A DNA stretch of 64,000 nucleotides from Mesorhizobium_G sp050247155 (GTDB taxonomy: Bacteria; Pseudomonadota; Alphaproteobacteria; Rhizobiales; Rhizobiaceae): NCBI GenBank assembly GCA_050247155.1, contig JBFWUS010000010.1, positions 24,282 to 88,281 of the forward strand, in the 5' to 3' direction. The translations under genes and the position numbers were made by a program. Below the pieces are notes generated by a model that saw only the letters and a list, made by a program, of their open reading frames with translations, was not told the DNA's origin and did no database searches. Positions 1-8,841 of this stretch are shown here, one piece after another. The number at the start of each line of letters is the position of its first letter. Position 1 is the stretch's first letter.

Positions 1-1
1 T

Positions 2-247
2 GCATCCACTGTGCAGGCGCAGGTGACTTGCATGGATCACGATGATTTGGTGAGCCGGCTTCAGGTCACCTATCAGGAACGTCAATTCGCCTACGGCGTC
101 GTGGGCAGCGTCGCGATCATGGAAGTCTACGTTTCCGAGGCTGGCACGTGGACGATCATCATGACCGATATCGCCGGTCGAAGCTGCATCATCGCCGCCG
201 GGGAGGGTTGGGAGCACAACACGCCGGCTTCGACACCGGCGCTTTAA
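2..247 (+). CDS. Secreted hypothetical protein, 5' end outside window
   Basis: The reading frame is open from base 2, so the gene starts upstream of the window. The visible residues before the GTG at 11 (A-S-T-V-Q) fit the end of a signal peptide, followed by a mature part with one early cysteine (QVTCMDHDD) and a second one in SCIIAAGEGWE. Small exported rhizobial proteins of this general shape exist, but the function is not known. The TAA stop lies at the edge of the palindromic repeat that follows, so the present C-terminus may have been set by that repeat's insertion. Confidence 0.6.
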   Translation, partial: ASTVQAQVTCMDHDDLVSRLQVTYQERQFAYGVVGSVAIMEVYVSEAGTWTIIMTDIAGRSCIIAAGEGWEHNTPASTPAL

Positions 248-516
248 AGCCTGTCGCGTCTTATCTGATCCATTCTGCCGGCGATGGTTTGGGACAAGAT
301 CGAGGGCTTCGTCGAAGGTCGGACTGGTTGTCCGGCCGAGACGAAGGCCGATGGAATTGGCCCAAACCAGCGCGGCCCTTCGGGTTTGCGTTTGGCGGAC
401 GCCCACGTCGTCAGCCCACTCGGCCGGGCAACCAGCCCGACCTTCGCGACCTTCCTCGTGAATCGCCTCGCCAAACGGCAAACAGAATGAATCAGATAAG
501 GCGCGACAGGCTTTAG
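245..516. repeat. Palindromic MITE-like intergenic element
   Basis: The ends form a 32-bp inverted repeat: 245-276 (AAAGCCTGTCGCG...) pairs with the reverse complement of the stretch ending near 515, with only two mismatches. A second inner pair (AAGGTCGGACTGGTTG near 319 against its complement near 425-450) makes the whole 270-bp unit a long imperfect hairpin. Because of this symmetry, both strands encode look-alike peptides ending in RMNQIRRDRL or RMDQIRRDRL. No transposase is present. It resembles the mosaic palindromic repeats of rhizobia (RIME-like), which is inference. It fills the gap between the upstream gene and the DoxX gene; I see no gene in it. Confidence 0.7.
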
Positions 517-555
517 GCTGCCGCCTGCGCCACATCGCAATCGACCCGGGGCCTC

Positions 556-942
556 CTATCGCCGAAACGGAAACAATGCTCTGAGCGCTGGATCGCGCAG
601 CCACAGCCCGCCCCACATGAAGAGGCCTAGGTAAATGCTGAAAAGCTGATGGCTGAACAGCGGGCTGCCGGCGCGCACCTGTGTCGCCATGGCGCCGCCG
701 AACAATCCCATGAACAGGATCGAGGCCAGCACATTGGTGCGCGGGTAGATGTAAAGCAGCGTCAGCGTCAGTTCGAGAATGCCGATCGGCAGGACATAGC
801 CGGGCGGCCAGCCGAGCGCGGCCATGGTTTCGTCGGCAACGGCCATGCCGAGCAATTTCGGCGTCACCGACGCGCCCAGCATGAACAATACAAACACACC
901 GGACAGCACATATCCGATCCGTGTCATCGTGGTTTCACTCAT
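556..942 (-). CDS. DoxX-like membrane protein
   Basis: A 128-residue integral membrane protein with four predicted hydrophobic helices, in the size and pattern of the DoxX-like family (helix 1 VLSGVFVLFMLGASV, then IGILELTLTLLYIY). The substrate is unknown; family members are small inner-membrane proteins of poorly defined redox or stress roles. The ATG at 942 is chosen over a TTG at 954 because GGAG lies just upstream of it. It stands alone between the palindromic repeat and the GntR gene. Confidence 0.75.
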   Translation of the reverse strand: MSETTMTRIGYVLSGVFVLFMLGASVTPKLLGMAVADETMAALGWPPGYVLPIGILELTLTLLYIYPRTNVLASILFMGLFGGAMATQVRAGSPLFSHQLFSIYLGLFMWGGLWLRDPALRALFPFRR

Positions 943-1056
943 TTCACTCTCCAATCGTTGGTGCCACGAGGACGAGCGCAGGATACCCGTCCCGACACAG
1001 GAGAGCGAAAATTTTGAAGAGGGTGGGGTTACTGGGAAGGCTTGATGCGGCGCTGA

Positions 1057-1704
1057 CTATCCGGCGGGCGATTGGGCATGTCGCATCAGCAGGTCGATAA
1101 GCCGCCCTGCTTCCTCGTCGGCCGTATCTTCTTCGCGCGCCAGGATCGCGTGAATGACGGCGACATGCCCTGCGGCCGATTCCGCCAGACCGTTCGGCGT
1201 GCGGTAGCGATACCAGAAGCGCCGGCTATGGGTTTGCAGCGGAGCGGCCAACCGTGCGGCGAAGGGATTGTCAGTCACCCCAGCCAAGGCGTCATCCAGC
1301 GACTTATCCGCTTCCAAAAAGCCGAGAAGATCCTTGGCCAGCACGGCGTCATGCATAGCCACCGCCGCCGCCTGAAAATTGTCGGCGAATTCACGGGTGA
1401 TCAGGCGGGCCGCTGATCGCGCGAGAAGGATCTCGACGCCGCGCCGCGCTTCGAGCACCCGACGCCAATCCGCCGGATCGAGCGGCGCGATGCGGATGCC
1501 AATGCGCGGCTGGATCTCCATCAGGCCCTCCCAGGCGAGCCGCTGGATCGCCTCGCGCACAGGCGTGCGGCCGAGCCCCACCCTGTCGATGAGCGTGCCC
1601 TCGGTGACGGAACTGCCCGGCGAAAGCTCCAGTGTCACCACCAGCCGCTCCAGCGCTCGATAGGCTTGCGCCGCAACGGGCGCGTCGGGTCGTGTCGGTA
1701 TCAT
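1057..1704 (-). CDS. GntR-family transcriptional regulator (FCD type)
   Basis: A 215-residue regulator. An N-terminal winged helix (AYRALERLVVTLELSPGSSV, then GRTPVREAIQRL, the classic GntR recognition helix) is followed by an all-helical FCD effector domain with the expected histidines. FCD regulators usually sense small carboxylic acids and repress nearby catabolic genes. The ATG at 1704 is preceded by AAGGGAG. It is divergent from a decayed dihydrodipicolinate-synthase-family gene, and two copies of a TGATATATCA palindrome lie between them, so it probably controlled that gene and itself. Confidence 0.88.
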   Translation of the reverse strand: MIPTRPDAPVAAQAYRALERLVVTLELSPGSSVTEGTLIDRVGLGRTPVREAIQRLAWEGLMEIQPRIGIRIAPLDPADWRRVLEARRGVEILLARSAARLITREFADNFQAAAVAMHDAVLAKDLLGFLEADKSLDDALAGVTDNPFAARLAAPLQTHSRRFWYRYRTPNGLAESAAGHVAVIHAILAREEDTADEEAGRLIDLLMRHAQSPAG

Positions 1705-1720
1705 GGCGACTCCCTTTTTA

Positions 1721-1786
1721 TGATATATCACCATAAAAACAATGCTGGCAAGGCTCAGGCTGACAGATATACGTCTGATATATCAG
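1721..1786. promoter_or_regulatory. Twin TGATATATCA operator candidates
   Basis: A perfect palindrome TGATATATCA occurs at 1721-1730, just upstream of the GntR gene, and again inside the 12-bp palindrome CTGATATATCAG at 1775-1786. The copies sit about 54 bp apart, close to five helical turns. Placement and symmetry fit a GntR/FCD operator pair serving the divergent promoters. This is inference; binding is not shown. Confidence 0.6.
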
Positions 1787-2050
1787 AGAGAGACCGATAA
1801 GCTCGATTATGCCGAGATGGAGCGCTGTTTCCAACTGCAGATCGATGCCGGCGTCGATGGCTTCATGGTCGCGGGCTCGCTGAGTGAAGGCCCGATGCTG
1901 TCTCATGACGAAAAGATCGAGGTGCTGAAGACCGCGCAGAAGATCGCCACAAAGAAGCCGCGCCAGCCGCGGGCTGGCGCGCGCCGCAAAGCGGTCGAAA
2001 AGATCGTCAACGAGGCACTCGCCACGCGGCCGAAATTGCCGAAGTTCTGA
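1742..2050 (+). pseudogene. Remnant of a DapA/NAL-family aldolase gene
   Basis: Residues from about DKLDYAEMERC through IDAGVDGFMVAGSLSEGP to HDEKIEVLKTA match the first part of dihydrodipicolinate synthase/N-acetylneuraminate lyase family barrels, where a roughly 300-residue protein is expected. After about 65 residues the frame runs into a basic tail (KKPRQPRAGARRK) and stops, so most of the barrel, including the Schiff-base lysine, is missing. No good ribosome site or normal N-terminus is present. I read it as an internally deleted gene formerly controlled by the adjacent GntR regulator. Confidence 0.6.
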
Positions 2051-2053
2051 GCC

Positions 2054-2686
2054 TCAGATCTCGCGGCCCGTCCAGATCGTTTCGCCAGGCTCGAGGTCTG
2101 GCGAGACGATCTCGGCAAAGCCCGACTTTTCCCAGAATTTGACGCCACGATGATTGGCGCGACTTGCGCCGAGCATCACCGCGTGGACGCCGGCATGCCG
2201 CATCTGGCCGAAACAACGCTGCAAGAGCGCCGCCGCAGCGCCCTTGCCACGCATGCGTGGCAGCAGGTCGAGATGCAAGTGCGCGGGATAGCGCGCTGCG
2301 GCTGACGGCGGCGTACGATCCGGGTGATGGATCTGCGCCGCAAGCCGCTGGTCGGGCGACCATGTCGCAGGGTCGGACCCGGTTGGCTCGGCATATTGCC
2401 TTCGTAGCGCCGGCCACCATTCCCGCTCCAGCCGCTCTTCGAACAGAGCAGTATTTGCGGCGCCAAGCACATAGCCGGCAACGCCATCACCGTCTTCCAC
2501 AACGAACGCTAGATCAGGCTCCAGTACCGCATAAGGTCCGACATAGACATGTCCGAGCAGGCACGGGTCGGTGTAGAGTGTGGTTGCATCCTCGCCGTTG
2601 TCGCCGGTCTCCAGGCAGACAGCATAGAGCGCATACAAATCCGACGGCCGGGCGAGACGTATCTCATAATCGCCAAAGCTGGACAT
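2054..2686 (-). CDS. GNAT-family N-acetyltransferase
   Basis: A 210-residue acetyltransferase of the GNAT fold. The acetyl-CoA loop is visible as LPRMRGKGAAAALL, followed by the typical GVHAVMLGASRANHRGVKFW segment with the conserved N and FWEKSGF near the C-terminus. The acceptor is not known; the architecture resembles GNAT proteins similar to the C-terminal domain of human OGA. The ATG at 2686 is preferred over TTG at 2704. It follows purH by 18 bp and is probably co-transcribed with it. Confidence 0.8.
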   Translation of the reverse strand: MSSFGDYEIRLARPSDLYALYAVCLETGDNGEDATTLYTDPCLLGHVYVGPYAVLEPDLAFVVEDGDGVAGYVLGAANTALFEERLEREWWPALRRQYAEPTGSDPATWSPDQRLAAQIHHPDRTPPSAAARYPAHLHLDLLPRMRGKGAAAALLQRCFGQMRHAGVHAVMLGASRANHRGVKFWEKSGFAEIVSPDLEPGETIWTGREI

Positions 2687-2704
2687 ATCGTTTCGGCTCC
2701 GCAA

Positions 2705-4321
2705 TCAGTGTCTGAAATGGCGCGTGCCAGTAAACACCATCGCGATGCCGTGCTGATCGGCGGCGGCGATCACTTTGTCGTCGTTCATCGAACCGCCAGG
2801 CTGGATGACCGCCGTGGCCCCCGCTTCCACCGCCGCCAGAAGCCCGTCGGGGAACGGAAAGAACGCATCCGACGCGACGACCGAGCCCTTCGCCATCGAC
2901 TGCGTCAGCCCGGCAGCTTCGGCAGCGTCCTCCGCCTTGCGCGCGGCGATGCGCGACGAATCCACGCGGCTCATCTGGCCGGCCCCAACGCCGACGGTGG
3001 CGCCGTCCTTCACATAGACGATGGCGTTCGATTTGACATGTTTGGCCACGCGGAAGGCAAACATCAGGTCTGCCATTTCCACCTCGGTCGGCGCACGTTT
3101 CGTGACGACCCTCAGCGACATGTCGTCGACCACTGCGTTGTCGCGCGACTGAACCAAAAGGCCGCCGGACACGGACTTAACCGTCAGGCCCGCGCTGCGG
3201 GGATCGGGTAACCCGCCGGTCAGCAGCAGGCGCAAATTTTTCTTTGCCGCGATGATCGCTTGCGCCTCTTCGCTGGCGTCGGGCGCGATGATCACCTCGG
3301 TGAACACCTTGACGATCTCCTCGGCGGCCGCCGCATCCAGCGGCCGGTTGACCGCGACGATACCGCCAAAGGCCGAAACCGGATCGCAGGCCAACGCCTT
3401 GCGATACGCCTCGACGAGCGTTACGCCCATTGCCACGCCGCATGGATTGGCGTGCTTGATGATCGCCACCGCCGCCGACTTCTGCGGATCGAACTCGCCG
3501 ACGAGTTCGAAGGCGGCGTCGGTATCGTTGATATTGTTGTAGGAAAGCTGCTTGCCCTGCACCTGCCGCGCGGTCGCGACGCCGGGCCGTTGCTCACCAT
3601 CAAGATAGAGCCCTGCAGCCTGATGCGGGTTTTCGCCATAGCGCATCACCGAATCCAGCGTGCCGCCGAAAGCGCGCCAGGTCGGATGTTCGACGCCAAG
3701 CGTTTCTGCGAACCAGCCGGAGATCGCCGCGTCATAGGCCGCGGTGCGCGCATATGCCTTGGCAGCGAGTTTCTTACGGAACTCGTAGCTCAGGCTCCCG
3801 AAATTGAGATCAAGCGCATTGAGCACTGAGCCGTAATCTTCCGGATCCGTAACAACCGCAACATAGGCATGATTTTTTGCGGCGGCGCGGATCATCGCCG
3901 GGCCGCCTATGTCGATATTCTCAACCGTGGTCGGATAGTCGCCGCCCGAGCGACGTACTTCCTCGAACGGATAGAGATTCACCACGATGAGGTCGATCGC
4001 CTCGATGCCATGCGCCTCCATCGCAGCGGCATGCTCGGGATCATCGCGCACGCCGAGCAGAGCGCCGTGCACGCCCGGGTGCAGCGTCTTGACGCGGCCG
4101 TCCATGATTTCGGGAAAGCCGGTCAGTTCCGACACATCTCGTACCGGAATGCCTGCCGCCGCGATTGATTTCGCGGTGCCGCCGGTCGAAATCAAATGTA
4201 CGCCGGCCTTGTGCAACGCACGAGCGAAATCGATCAGCCCGGTCTTGTCGGAAACAGAGATCAGCGCGCGGCGGACGGCCACCAGATCAGGGACAGGCAG
4301 CTTTTTCGAGACGACGGCCAT
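2705..4321 (-). CDS. purH: Bifunctional AICAR formyltransferase/IMP cyclohydrolase
   Basis: A 538-residue cytosolic enzyme for the last two steps of IMP synthesis: formylation of AICAR by 10-formyl-THF, then ring closure. The N-terminal cyclohydrolase domain shows STGGTA and MDGRVKTLHP; the formyltransferase domain shows the catalytic KHANPCG motif and QMSRVDS, and the protein ends in FTGTRHFRH, as family members do. Length is normal. The ATG at 4321 is preferred over TTG at 4327 because it gives the usual N-terminus. Confidence 0.97.
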   Translation of the reverse strand: MAVVSKKLPVPDLVAVRRALISVSDKTGLIDFARALHKAGVHLISTGGTAKSIAAAGIPVRDVSELTGFPEIMDGRVKTLHPGVHGALLGVRDDPEHAAAMEAHGIEAIDLIVVNLYPFEEVRRSGGDYPTTVENIDIGGPAMIRAAAKNHAYVAVVTDPEDYGSVLNALDLNFGSLSYEFRKKLAAKAYARTAAYDAAISGWFAETLGVEHPTWRAFGGTLDSVMRYGENPHQAAGLYLDGEQRPGVATARQVQGKQLSYNNINDTDAAFELVGEFDPQKSAAVAIIKHANPCGVAMGVTLVEAYRKALACDPVSAFGGIVAVNRPLDAAAAEEIVKVFTEVIIAPDASEEAQAIIAAKKNLRLLLTGGLPDPRSAGLTVKSVSGGLLVQSRDNAVVDDMSLRVVTKRAPTEVEMADLMFAFRVAKHVKSNAIVYVKDGATVGVGAGQMSRVDSSRIAARKAEDAAEAAGLTQSMAKGSVVASDAFFPFPDGLLAAVEAGATAVIQPGGSMNDDKVIAAADQHGIAMVFTGTRHFRH

Positions 4322-4493
4322 GGACAAAATTCCGATTTCGACGCGCCCCTAGCACAGCAATCGCTTTTCGCGAATAGACAAGTGCGCGCAGACCGCGCGG
4401 TCCGGTGATGTGGCTTGGCTACGGAGGTCGGTCGGCTTCGAGTTCAGCGGAAATTTTGGTCGCTTGTGCTTTTACGCATGGCCTGAACCAATC

Positions 4494-5219
4494 CTATTTT
4501 ATCCTGGCCATCATTGGATCGAGCTCCTTGCCGCCGAAGACGATTTGTAGGAACTCAATCAACCAGCGCTTCAGATGCGTGTCCCAGATCAGCCGACCGC
4601 CCAGATGGTCTCGGCCCTGCTGTGCGCCGGGCAGTTCGAAACGATGCGCGCCGCGCACCACCCAGCGCTGCATCATCACGCGCGTCAGTTCGGCGTGGAA
4701 CTGGATGCCCCAAGCCGTATCGCCATAGCGGAAAGCCTGGTTCGGATAGGTTTCGGCGGTCGCCAGCAACGTCGCCCCCTTGGGCAGCGTAAAACCCTCG
4801 CGATGGAACTGATAGACCATCTCGGGCCAATGCATCAGCGCGCGGCCATGTTCGGTGGCGCGCAGCGGATACCAGCCGATCTCGACATGGCCCTCCTGAT
4901 GCGGATCGACCGAACCGCCGAGATGGTTGCACAGCATCTGCGCGCCGAGGCAAATGCCCAGGAACGGCTTTTTTTCCTTCAGGGGAACCGCCAGCCAGTC
5001 GGTTTCGCGCTTGACGAAATCGTCCTCGTCGTTGGCGCTCATCGGCCCGCCGAACACCACGGCGCCGGAATGCGCTTCCAGCGTCTCCGGCAGGTGATCG
5101 CCGAGCGGCGGCCGGCGGATGTCGAGATCAAAGCCTTTTTCGGTGAGAAGCTGACCGACCCGTCCCGGACTGGACGTTTCCTGATGCAGCACGATCAGGA
5201 TTTTGGGTCGGTCGTTCAT
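4494..5219 (-). CDS. Class I glutamine amidotransferase-like protein
   Basis: A 241-residue single-domain GATase of the GuaA-like type. The nucleophile is C90 in GICLGAQM, and the rest of the triad is H175 and E177 in GIQFHAEL, so it should be active. Stand-alone members hydrolyse glutamine or gamma-glutamyl compounds; the physiological substrate is unknown here. The start at 5219 lies one base after the TAG of the TerB gene, suggesting translational coupling; the open frame upstream of it is antisense noise from TerB. Confidence 0.85.
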   Translation of the reverse strand: MNDRPKILIVLHQETSSPGRVGQLLTEKGFDLDIRRPPLGDHLPETLEAHSGAVVFGGPMSANDEDDFVKRETDWLAVPLKEKKPFLGICLGAQMLCNHLGGSVDPHQEGHVEIGWYPLRATEHGRALMHWPEMVYQFHREGFTLPKGATLLATAETYPNQAFRYGDTAWGIQFHAELTRVMMQRWVVRGAHRFELPGAQQGRDHLGGRLIWDTHLKRWLIEFLQIVFGGKELDPMMARIK

Positions 5220-5220
5220 G

Positions 5221-5706
5221 CTACTCGTCGCTCGACGCGCCCCTGGCATCGGGACGGCGGCGCGCTGCTTCCTGCCGCATGGCAATGCGGTTGCGCCGGT
5301 CGACGCCGATGAGTTCGGCGACGCGCCACAGCGTGTTGTCTTCCAGCTCGTGCAACTCGCCATCGGCATAGGCGACATCCCACAGCACGCGGATGAAACG
5401 AACACGCTCCTCCTCGTCCAGATGCCGCTTCAAAACACTGGTGAAGGCGTAGAGATCGATCGCTTCGCTGTCGGCCTGCTGGCCGGCATTCACCAGGTCA
5501 TCAAGCTCATCGCCGGAGATGCCGTATAGCTCGGCGAGCAGGACCTTGATCTGTTCCCATTCCGTGTCTTGGCGCACACCGTCGGCATCCATGACGTGGT
5601 ACATCAGCGCCGCCGCCGCAATGCGCGGATCGTCGGCCCGGCTGGCCGCGTCGCCGGTCACGCTGGGCGGCAGGTCTTTCAGAAACGCCAGTACACGCTC
5701 GAACAT
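5221..5706 (-). CDS. TerB-family protein
   Basis: A 161-residue helical protein with the paired acidic segments typical of the TerB/DjlA-N fold: MDADGVRQDTEWEQIK in the first half and VAYADGELHELED in the second. These acidic repeats probably bind metal ions in the family. Despite the tellurite-resistance name, stand-alone rhizobial copies have no proven role. The ATG at 5706 has GAGG upstream. It heads a two-gene unit with the amidotransferase. Confidence 0.8.
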   Translation of the reverse strand: MFERVLAFLKDLPPSVTGDAASRADDPRIAAAALMYHVMDADGVRQDTEWEQIKVLLAELYGISGDELDDLVNAGQQADSEAIDLYAFTSVLKRHLDEEERVRFIRVLWDVAYADGELHELEDNTLWRVAELIGVDRRNRIAMRQEAARRRPDARGASSDE

Positions 5707-5819
5707 TCTTTGCCTCACGGCGAACAATCCAATCTTCGTCACCGCAAATTGTTTGTGCGTTTCCGTTCGTCAAGGGATTGCGCCACCAAGTCCGGATTTT
5801 GTGGAAAGGTGGTGCCGAT

Positions 5820-7370
5820 TCAGAACAATTTGAAGCGGCGCGAGGGCTGCTTTGCTCGATCAGGATCGACGCCCGGGTCGTCGGGCAAGGGCGGCGGCGC
5901 TCGCTCTTCGTCCATGGGCGGACCGTTGGCCTTCTCGTCATTGGCAGCGACGGGCGGCTTGGGCTCGGCTACAGCTTCAATCTCGATGGTTTCGACATCG
6001 TCAGGCTCGTCGGCCGTTTCGACAGTGAGCGACGGCGTTTCGGGCAAGACGAGAGGGTCGTCCTGTTCGATCAGCGCACCGATCTGCTCGATCGGCGCCT
6101 TCCATTCGAAGGCGTCGAGACGGCCGGTGACAGGCGAGATCGGCGCCCAATGTTGCGCCACATGCCCATCCGCCACCCAGGCCGGATCGCGCGGCGCACG
6201 CACGGCGCGCCCCAGCCATTGCCGTATGCGCCCGACATCGCCGGTTTCCGCCTCCTCGATATCGGCGCGCAGCAGATAGCCGGCTTCGCGCGGCTGCATG
6301 CGGATAGCGGCTTCGACCTCCTGCCGCGCAAGCTTGTATTCCTGCGCATCAAGTGCGGCACGCGCGACGATGAGCGAGGATTCGACATTGTTTTGCCTGA
6401 GCGACTGAAGCCGCTGCGCACGGGCCAGCCGATCATGCGTGGCGTCGCCGGGCCGGGCATGGACATAGAGATCGGCCACTTCCGGATGCGGCTCGTCCTT
6501 CCAGGCCGCCTCCAGCAATTTCGATGCTTTTCGAACGTCGTCCGCCCGAATCAAAGCCCGCGCCGCAACAATCGCGGCGGGAGCAAAACTCGGCGCAAGG
6601 CGGTTGGCTTCAAGCGCGGCGCTGCGCGAGCCGGCCTGGTCGGTATCGAAGGTCGCCAGCGCCTTGGCGGTCAGCAGCACGGCGCGGCGGCGGTTCAACG
6701 TCTCCTTGTCGAACTGCCGGGTCGCCTTCTGGGCGTCGAGCAGTTTAAGCGCACCATCCCAATCGCCGTCCTCGACGCGCTCTTCCAGCGTCGAATCCGA
6801 AGCCCAGCCGAGTTGCGGCGCGACATCGGCGGCCCGCGCAGCATAGTGGCGGGCTGCCGCCTTGTCGCCCAGCCGCTCCGCCTCCAGATAGAGGCCGCGC
6901 AAGCCGAGCAGTTTCATCTCGGGGTCGTCGATCATCGCCTCGAATTTTTCGCGCGCGCCATCATGATTGCCCTCGAGCAGGAACGTCTGGGCCTCCAGCA
7001 GATGGATCAGCGGTTCCTGATCCGCGTTGATCAGTTTGCCCGCTTCCTTGTTTTTCTGCCGCGCCTTGGCGAAATCGCCGGCGCCGGCGGCGATCATGCC
7101 GGTCGATAGCGCCTGGTAACCCCGATCACGCCGCCGGGCGCGAAAATGCCGGGAGATGGCAAAGGGGCTGGTCCAGATCGACTTGACCATCCACCACAAC
7201 ACCATCACCGCCGCCACCACTGCGGTGAGCAGCGCCGCAGCGGCCATCAGGCTGACCTGATATTGATAGCCGTCGAACGTGACGACCATATCGCCGGGCC
7301 GGTCCGCCAGCCATGCAAAGCCAAGCCCGAGCAGGAAAACGACCGCCAGAAACGCCAACAGCCTGATCAT
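5820..7370 (-). CDS. HemY-domain membrane protein with TPR repeats
   Basis: A 516-residue inner-membrane protein. It starts with two transmembrane helices (about residues 1-20 and 41-63) in the HemY_N pattern, then tetratricopeptide-type helical repeats to about residue 420, and an acidic, proline-rich tail ending PSRRFKLF. HemY-type proteins (not protoporphyrinogen oxidase, which shares the name) are linked to heme biosynthesis only by gene neighbourhood. It lies 13 bp after the Mic60-like gene in the hemC-hemD cluster. Confidence 0.85.
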   Translation of the reverse strand: MIRLLAFLAVVFLLGLGFAWLADRPGDMVVTFDGYQYQVSLMAAAALLTAVVAAVMVLWWMVKSIWTSPFAISRHFRARRRDRGYQALSTGMIAAGAGDFAKARQKNKEAGKLINADQEPLIHLLEAQTFLLEGNHDGAREKFEAMIDDPEMKLLGLRGLYLEAERLGDKAAARHYAARAADVAPQLGWASDSTLEERVEDGDWDGALKLLDAQKATRQFDKETLNRRRAVLLTAKALATFDTDQAGSRSAALEANRLAPSFAPAAIVAARALIRADDVRKASKLLEAAWKDEPHPEVADLYVHARPGDATHDRLARAQRLQSLRQNNVESSLIVARAALDAQEYKLARQEVEAAIRMQPREAGYLLRADIEEAETGDVGRIRQWLGRAVRAPRDPAWVADGHVAQHWAPISPVTGRLDAFEWKAPIEQIGALIEQDDPLVLPETPSLTVETADEPDDVETIEIEAVAEPKPPVAANDEKANGPPMDEERAPPPLPDDPGVDPDRAKQPSRRFKLF

Positions 7371-7383
7371 GTACTAAAACTCC

Positions 7384-8754
7384 TCAGGCTGCCTTCATCG
7401 CCCCGGCAATCATCTGGTCAACCAGTTTTTCGACCTCGACGCGCACCTTGATCTTGTCGACCAGGCCGCCGCCGGCCGCCTGCACCGCCTCCGGCAAAGC
7501 GGCGTATTCGGCCAGCGCCTTGTCGTAGTCGCCGGCATTGACCGCTACCTCCATGCGCGCAACGCGTGCCGGCGGATCTTCACCGGGAACTTCGCCGACG
7601 GGCCGCACCTTGACCACCAACTCTGCGCTCGACAACAGGCGCTGGAAAAAGCCGGCGTTCTGGTCGACCGGCGCGGCAGCGGCGACCATGGCGTTGGCTG
7701 CATCAGGAAACGCTTTTGTTATGTCCGCGCGGGTCATTACGCCCTGATCGGCATAGGCGCGCAGCGGCTGGATTTCCGGGGCGTTGGGCGAAATCGCGGC
7801 GAATGTCTCGAGTTCGGCGGCAAACGCGGAACCACGGTCGAGCGCCGATTTGAGCGCGGCGGCGGAGATGGCCAGCGCGATCTTTGGCTGTGCACCCTGG
7901 GCGTCGACCTTGCCGGTGAGTGCCACCAGGGACTGTTCCAGCGTGGCAAGCTTGGCCGTCAACGCCGCGACTTCCTCTTGCGCGGCGCCACCGGCCGATT
8001 GTGAGAGATTGGCGATTGCTCCTTCGAGTTCCTTCACCTTGGCGTCCAGAGCGCCAACCGCAGCACCGTCGCCACCAGCGCCTGTCTGGACGGCCGATTG
8101 CAAGGCAGCGAGATCCGCCTTCACCTGGTCGAGTGACGACGTGAGACCGGCAACAGCCGCACCGCCGTCGCCGCCCGCCGAAGATTTCAAGGCAGCAATC
8201 TCGGACTTTAAGCCGCTGATTTCTGTCTGCACGCCGCTCAAATCAGGCGCTGCCACACCACCGCCCGGCGCTCCAAGAAGGCCTGCAAATTGCAGCAGAC
8301 CGGCAATTGCCAGCGCAGAAACGCCGCCGATAAGCCCGGCGGCCAGGGAGGACAGACCCGACCGGGGTGGAGGAGGCTGAACAGCCTGCGATTTCGGGGG
8401 CTTGCTGCTGCCTGCTTCGCTGGCCGCGCCGCGGCCATAGGCCGTGACCGATGGCTGGACATCCCCGACATCCGGCGGCGTGGCCTCGGCTTTTGACGCA
8501 TCGGACGGCTCGTCGTCTGATGCCCGCGTATCAGCGCCTTTTTCTACGCCTGGAGCCGATTGGTCTGGTCCGAGCCACGGCTCAAATCCGCCGGCAGCCG
8601 CTGGTGATTCGGCCCTTTCCAAGGCACTCGCCACTTCAGATTCTGTAGACTCGACGGCTTTCGCGGGCGTCTCGTCGGCCGCATTGGCTTCAAGATCGAT
8701 CGTCACCGGCGCGCGCTGCGGCTTGTAGTGACGCGTTTTCGGGGTCTTGACCAT
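7384..8754 (-). CDS. Mitofilin/Mic60-like inner-membrane protein
   Basis: A 456-residue protein with an acidic, disordered N-terminal cytoplasmic tail of about 145 residues, one transmembrane helix (LAAGLIGGVSALAIAGLLQF), a long periplasmic region rich in heptads with repeated LKSEIAALKS and LATLEQSLVALTG coiled-coil segments, and a C-terminal helical domain in the mitofilin position. Alphaproteobacterial Mic60 homologues are known to sit in a heme operon, as here, and to shape membranes. I infer the same role. It lies between hemD and the HemY-like gene. Confidence 0.8.
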   Translation of the reverse strand: MVKTPKTRHYKPQRAPVTIDLEANAADETPAKAVESTESEVASALERAESPAAAGGFEPWLGPDQSAPGVEKGADTRASDDEPSDASKAEATPPDVGDVQPSVTAYGRGAASEAGSSKPPKSQAVQPPPPRSGLSSLAAGLIGGVSALAIAGLLQFAGLLGAPGGGVAAPDLSGVQTEISGLKSEIAALKSSAGGDGGAAVAGLTSSLDQVKADLAALQSAVQTGAGGDGAAVGALDAKVKELEGAIANLSQSAGGAAQEEVAALTAKLATLEQSLVALTGKVDAQGAQPKIALAISAAALKSALDRGSAFAAELETFAAISPNAPEIQPLRAYADQGVMTRADITKAFPDAANAMVAAAAPVDQNAGFFQRLLSSAELVVKVRPVGEVPGEDPPARVARMEVAVNAGDYDKALAEYAALPEAVQAAGGGLVDKIKVRVEVEKLVDQMIAGAMKAA

Positions 8755-8841
8755 AAACCGGCTCCGAAACCTGTCTTTCGATGGGCGTGACCCAGACCTA
8801 GCATACCGTTGATGGCGGAATATAGCCGCACCGCGACATTC

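Noticed and set aside
5778..7109. 443-codon open frame on the plus strand
   Set aside because: Fully antisense to the HemY-like gene, with arginine-rich, low-information sequence typical of shadow frames in high-GC DNA.
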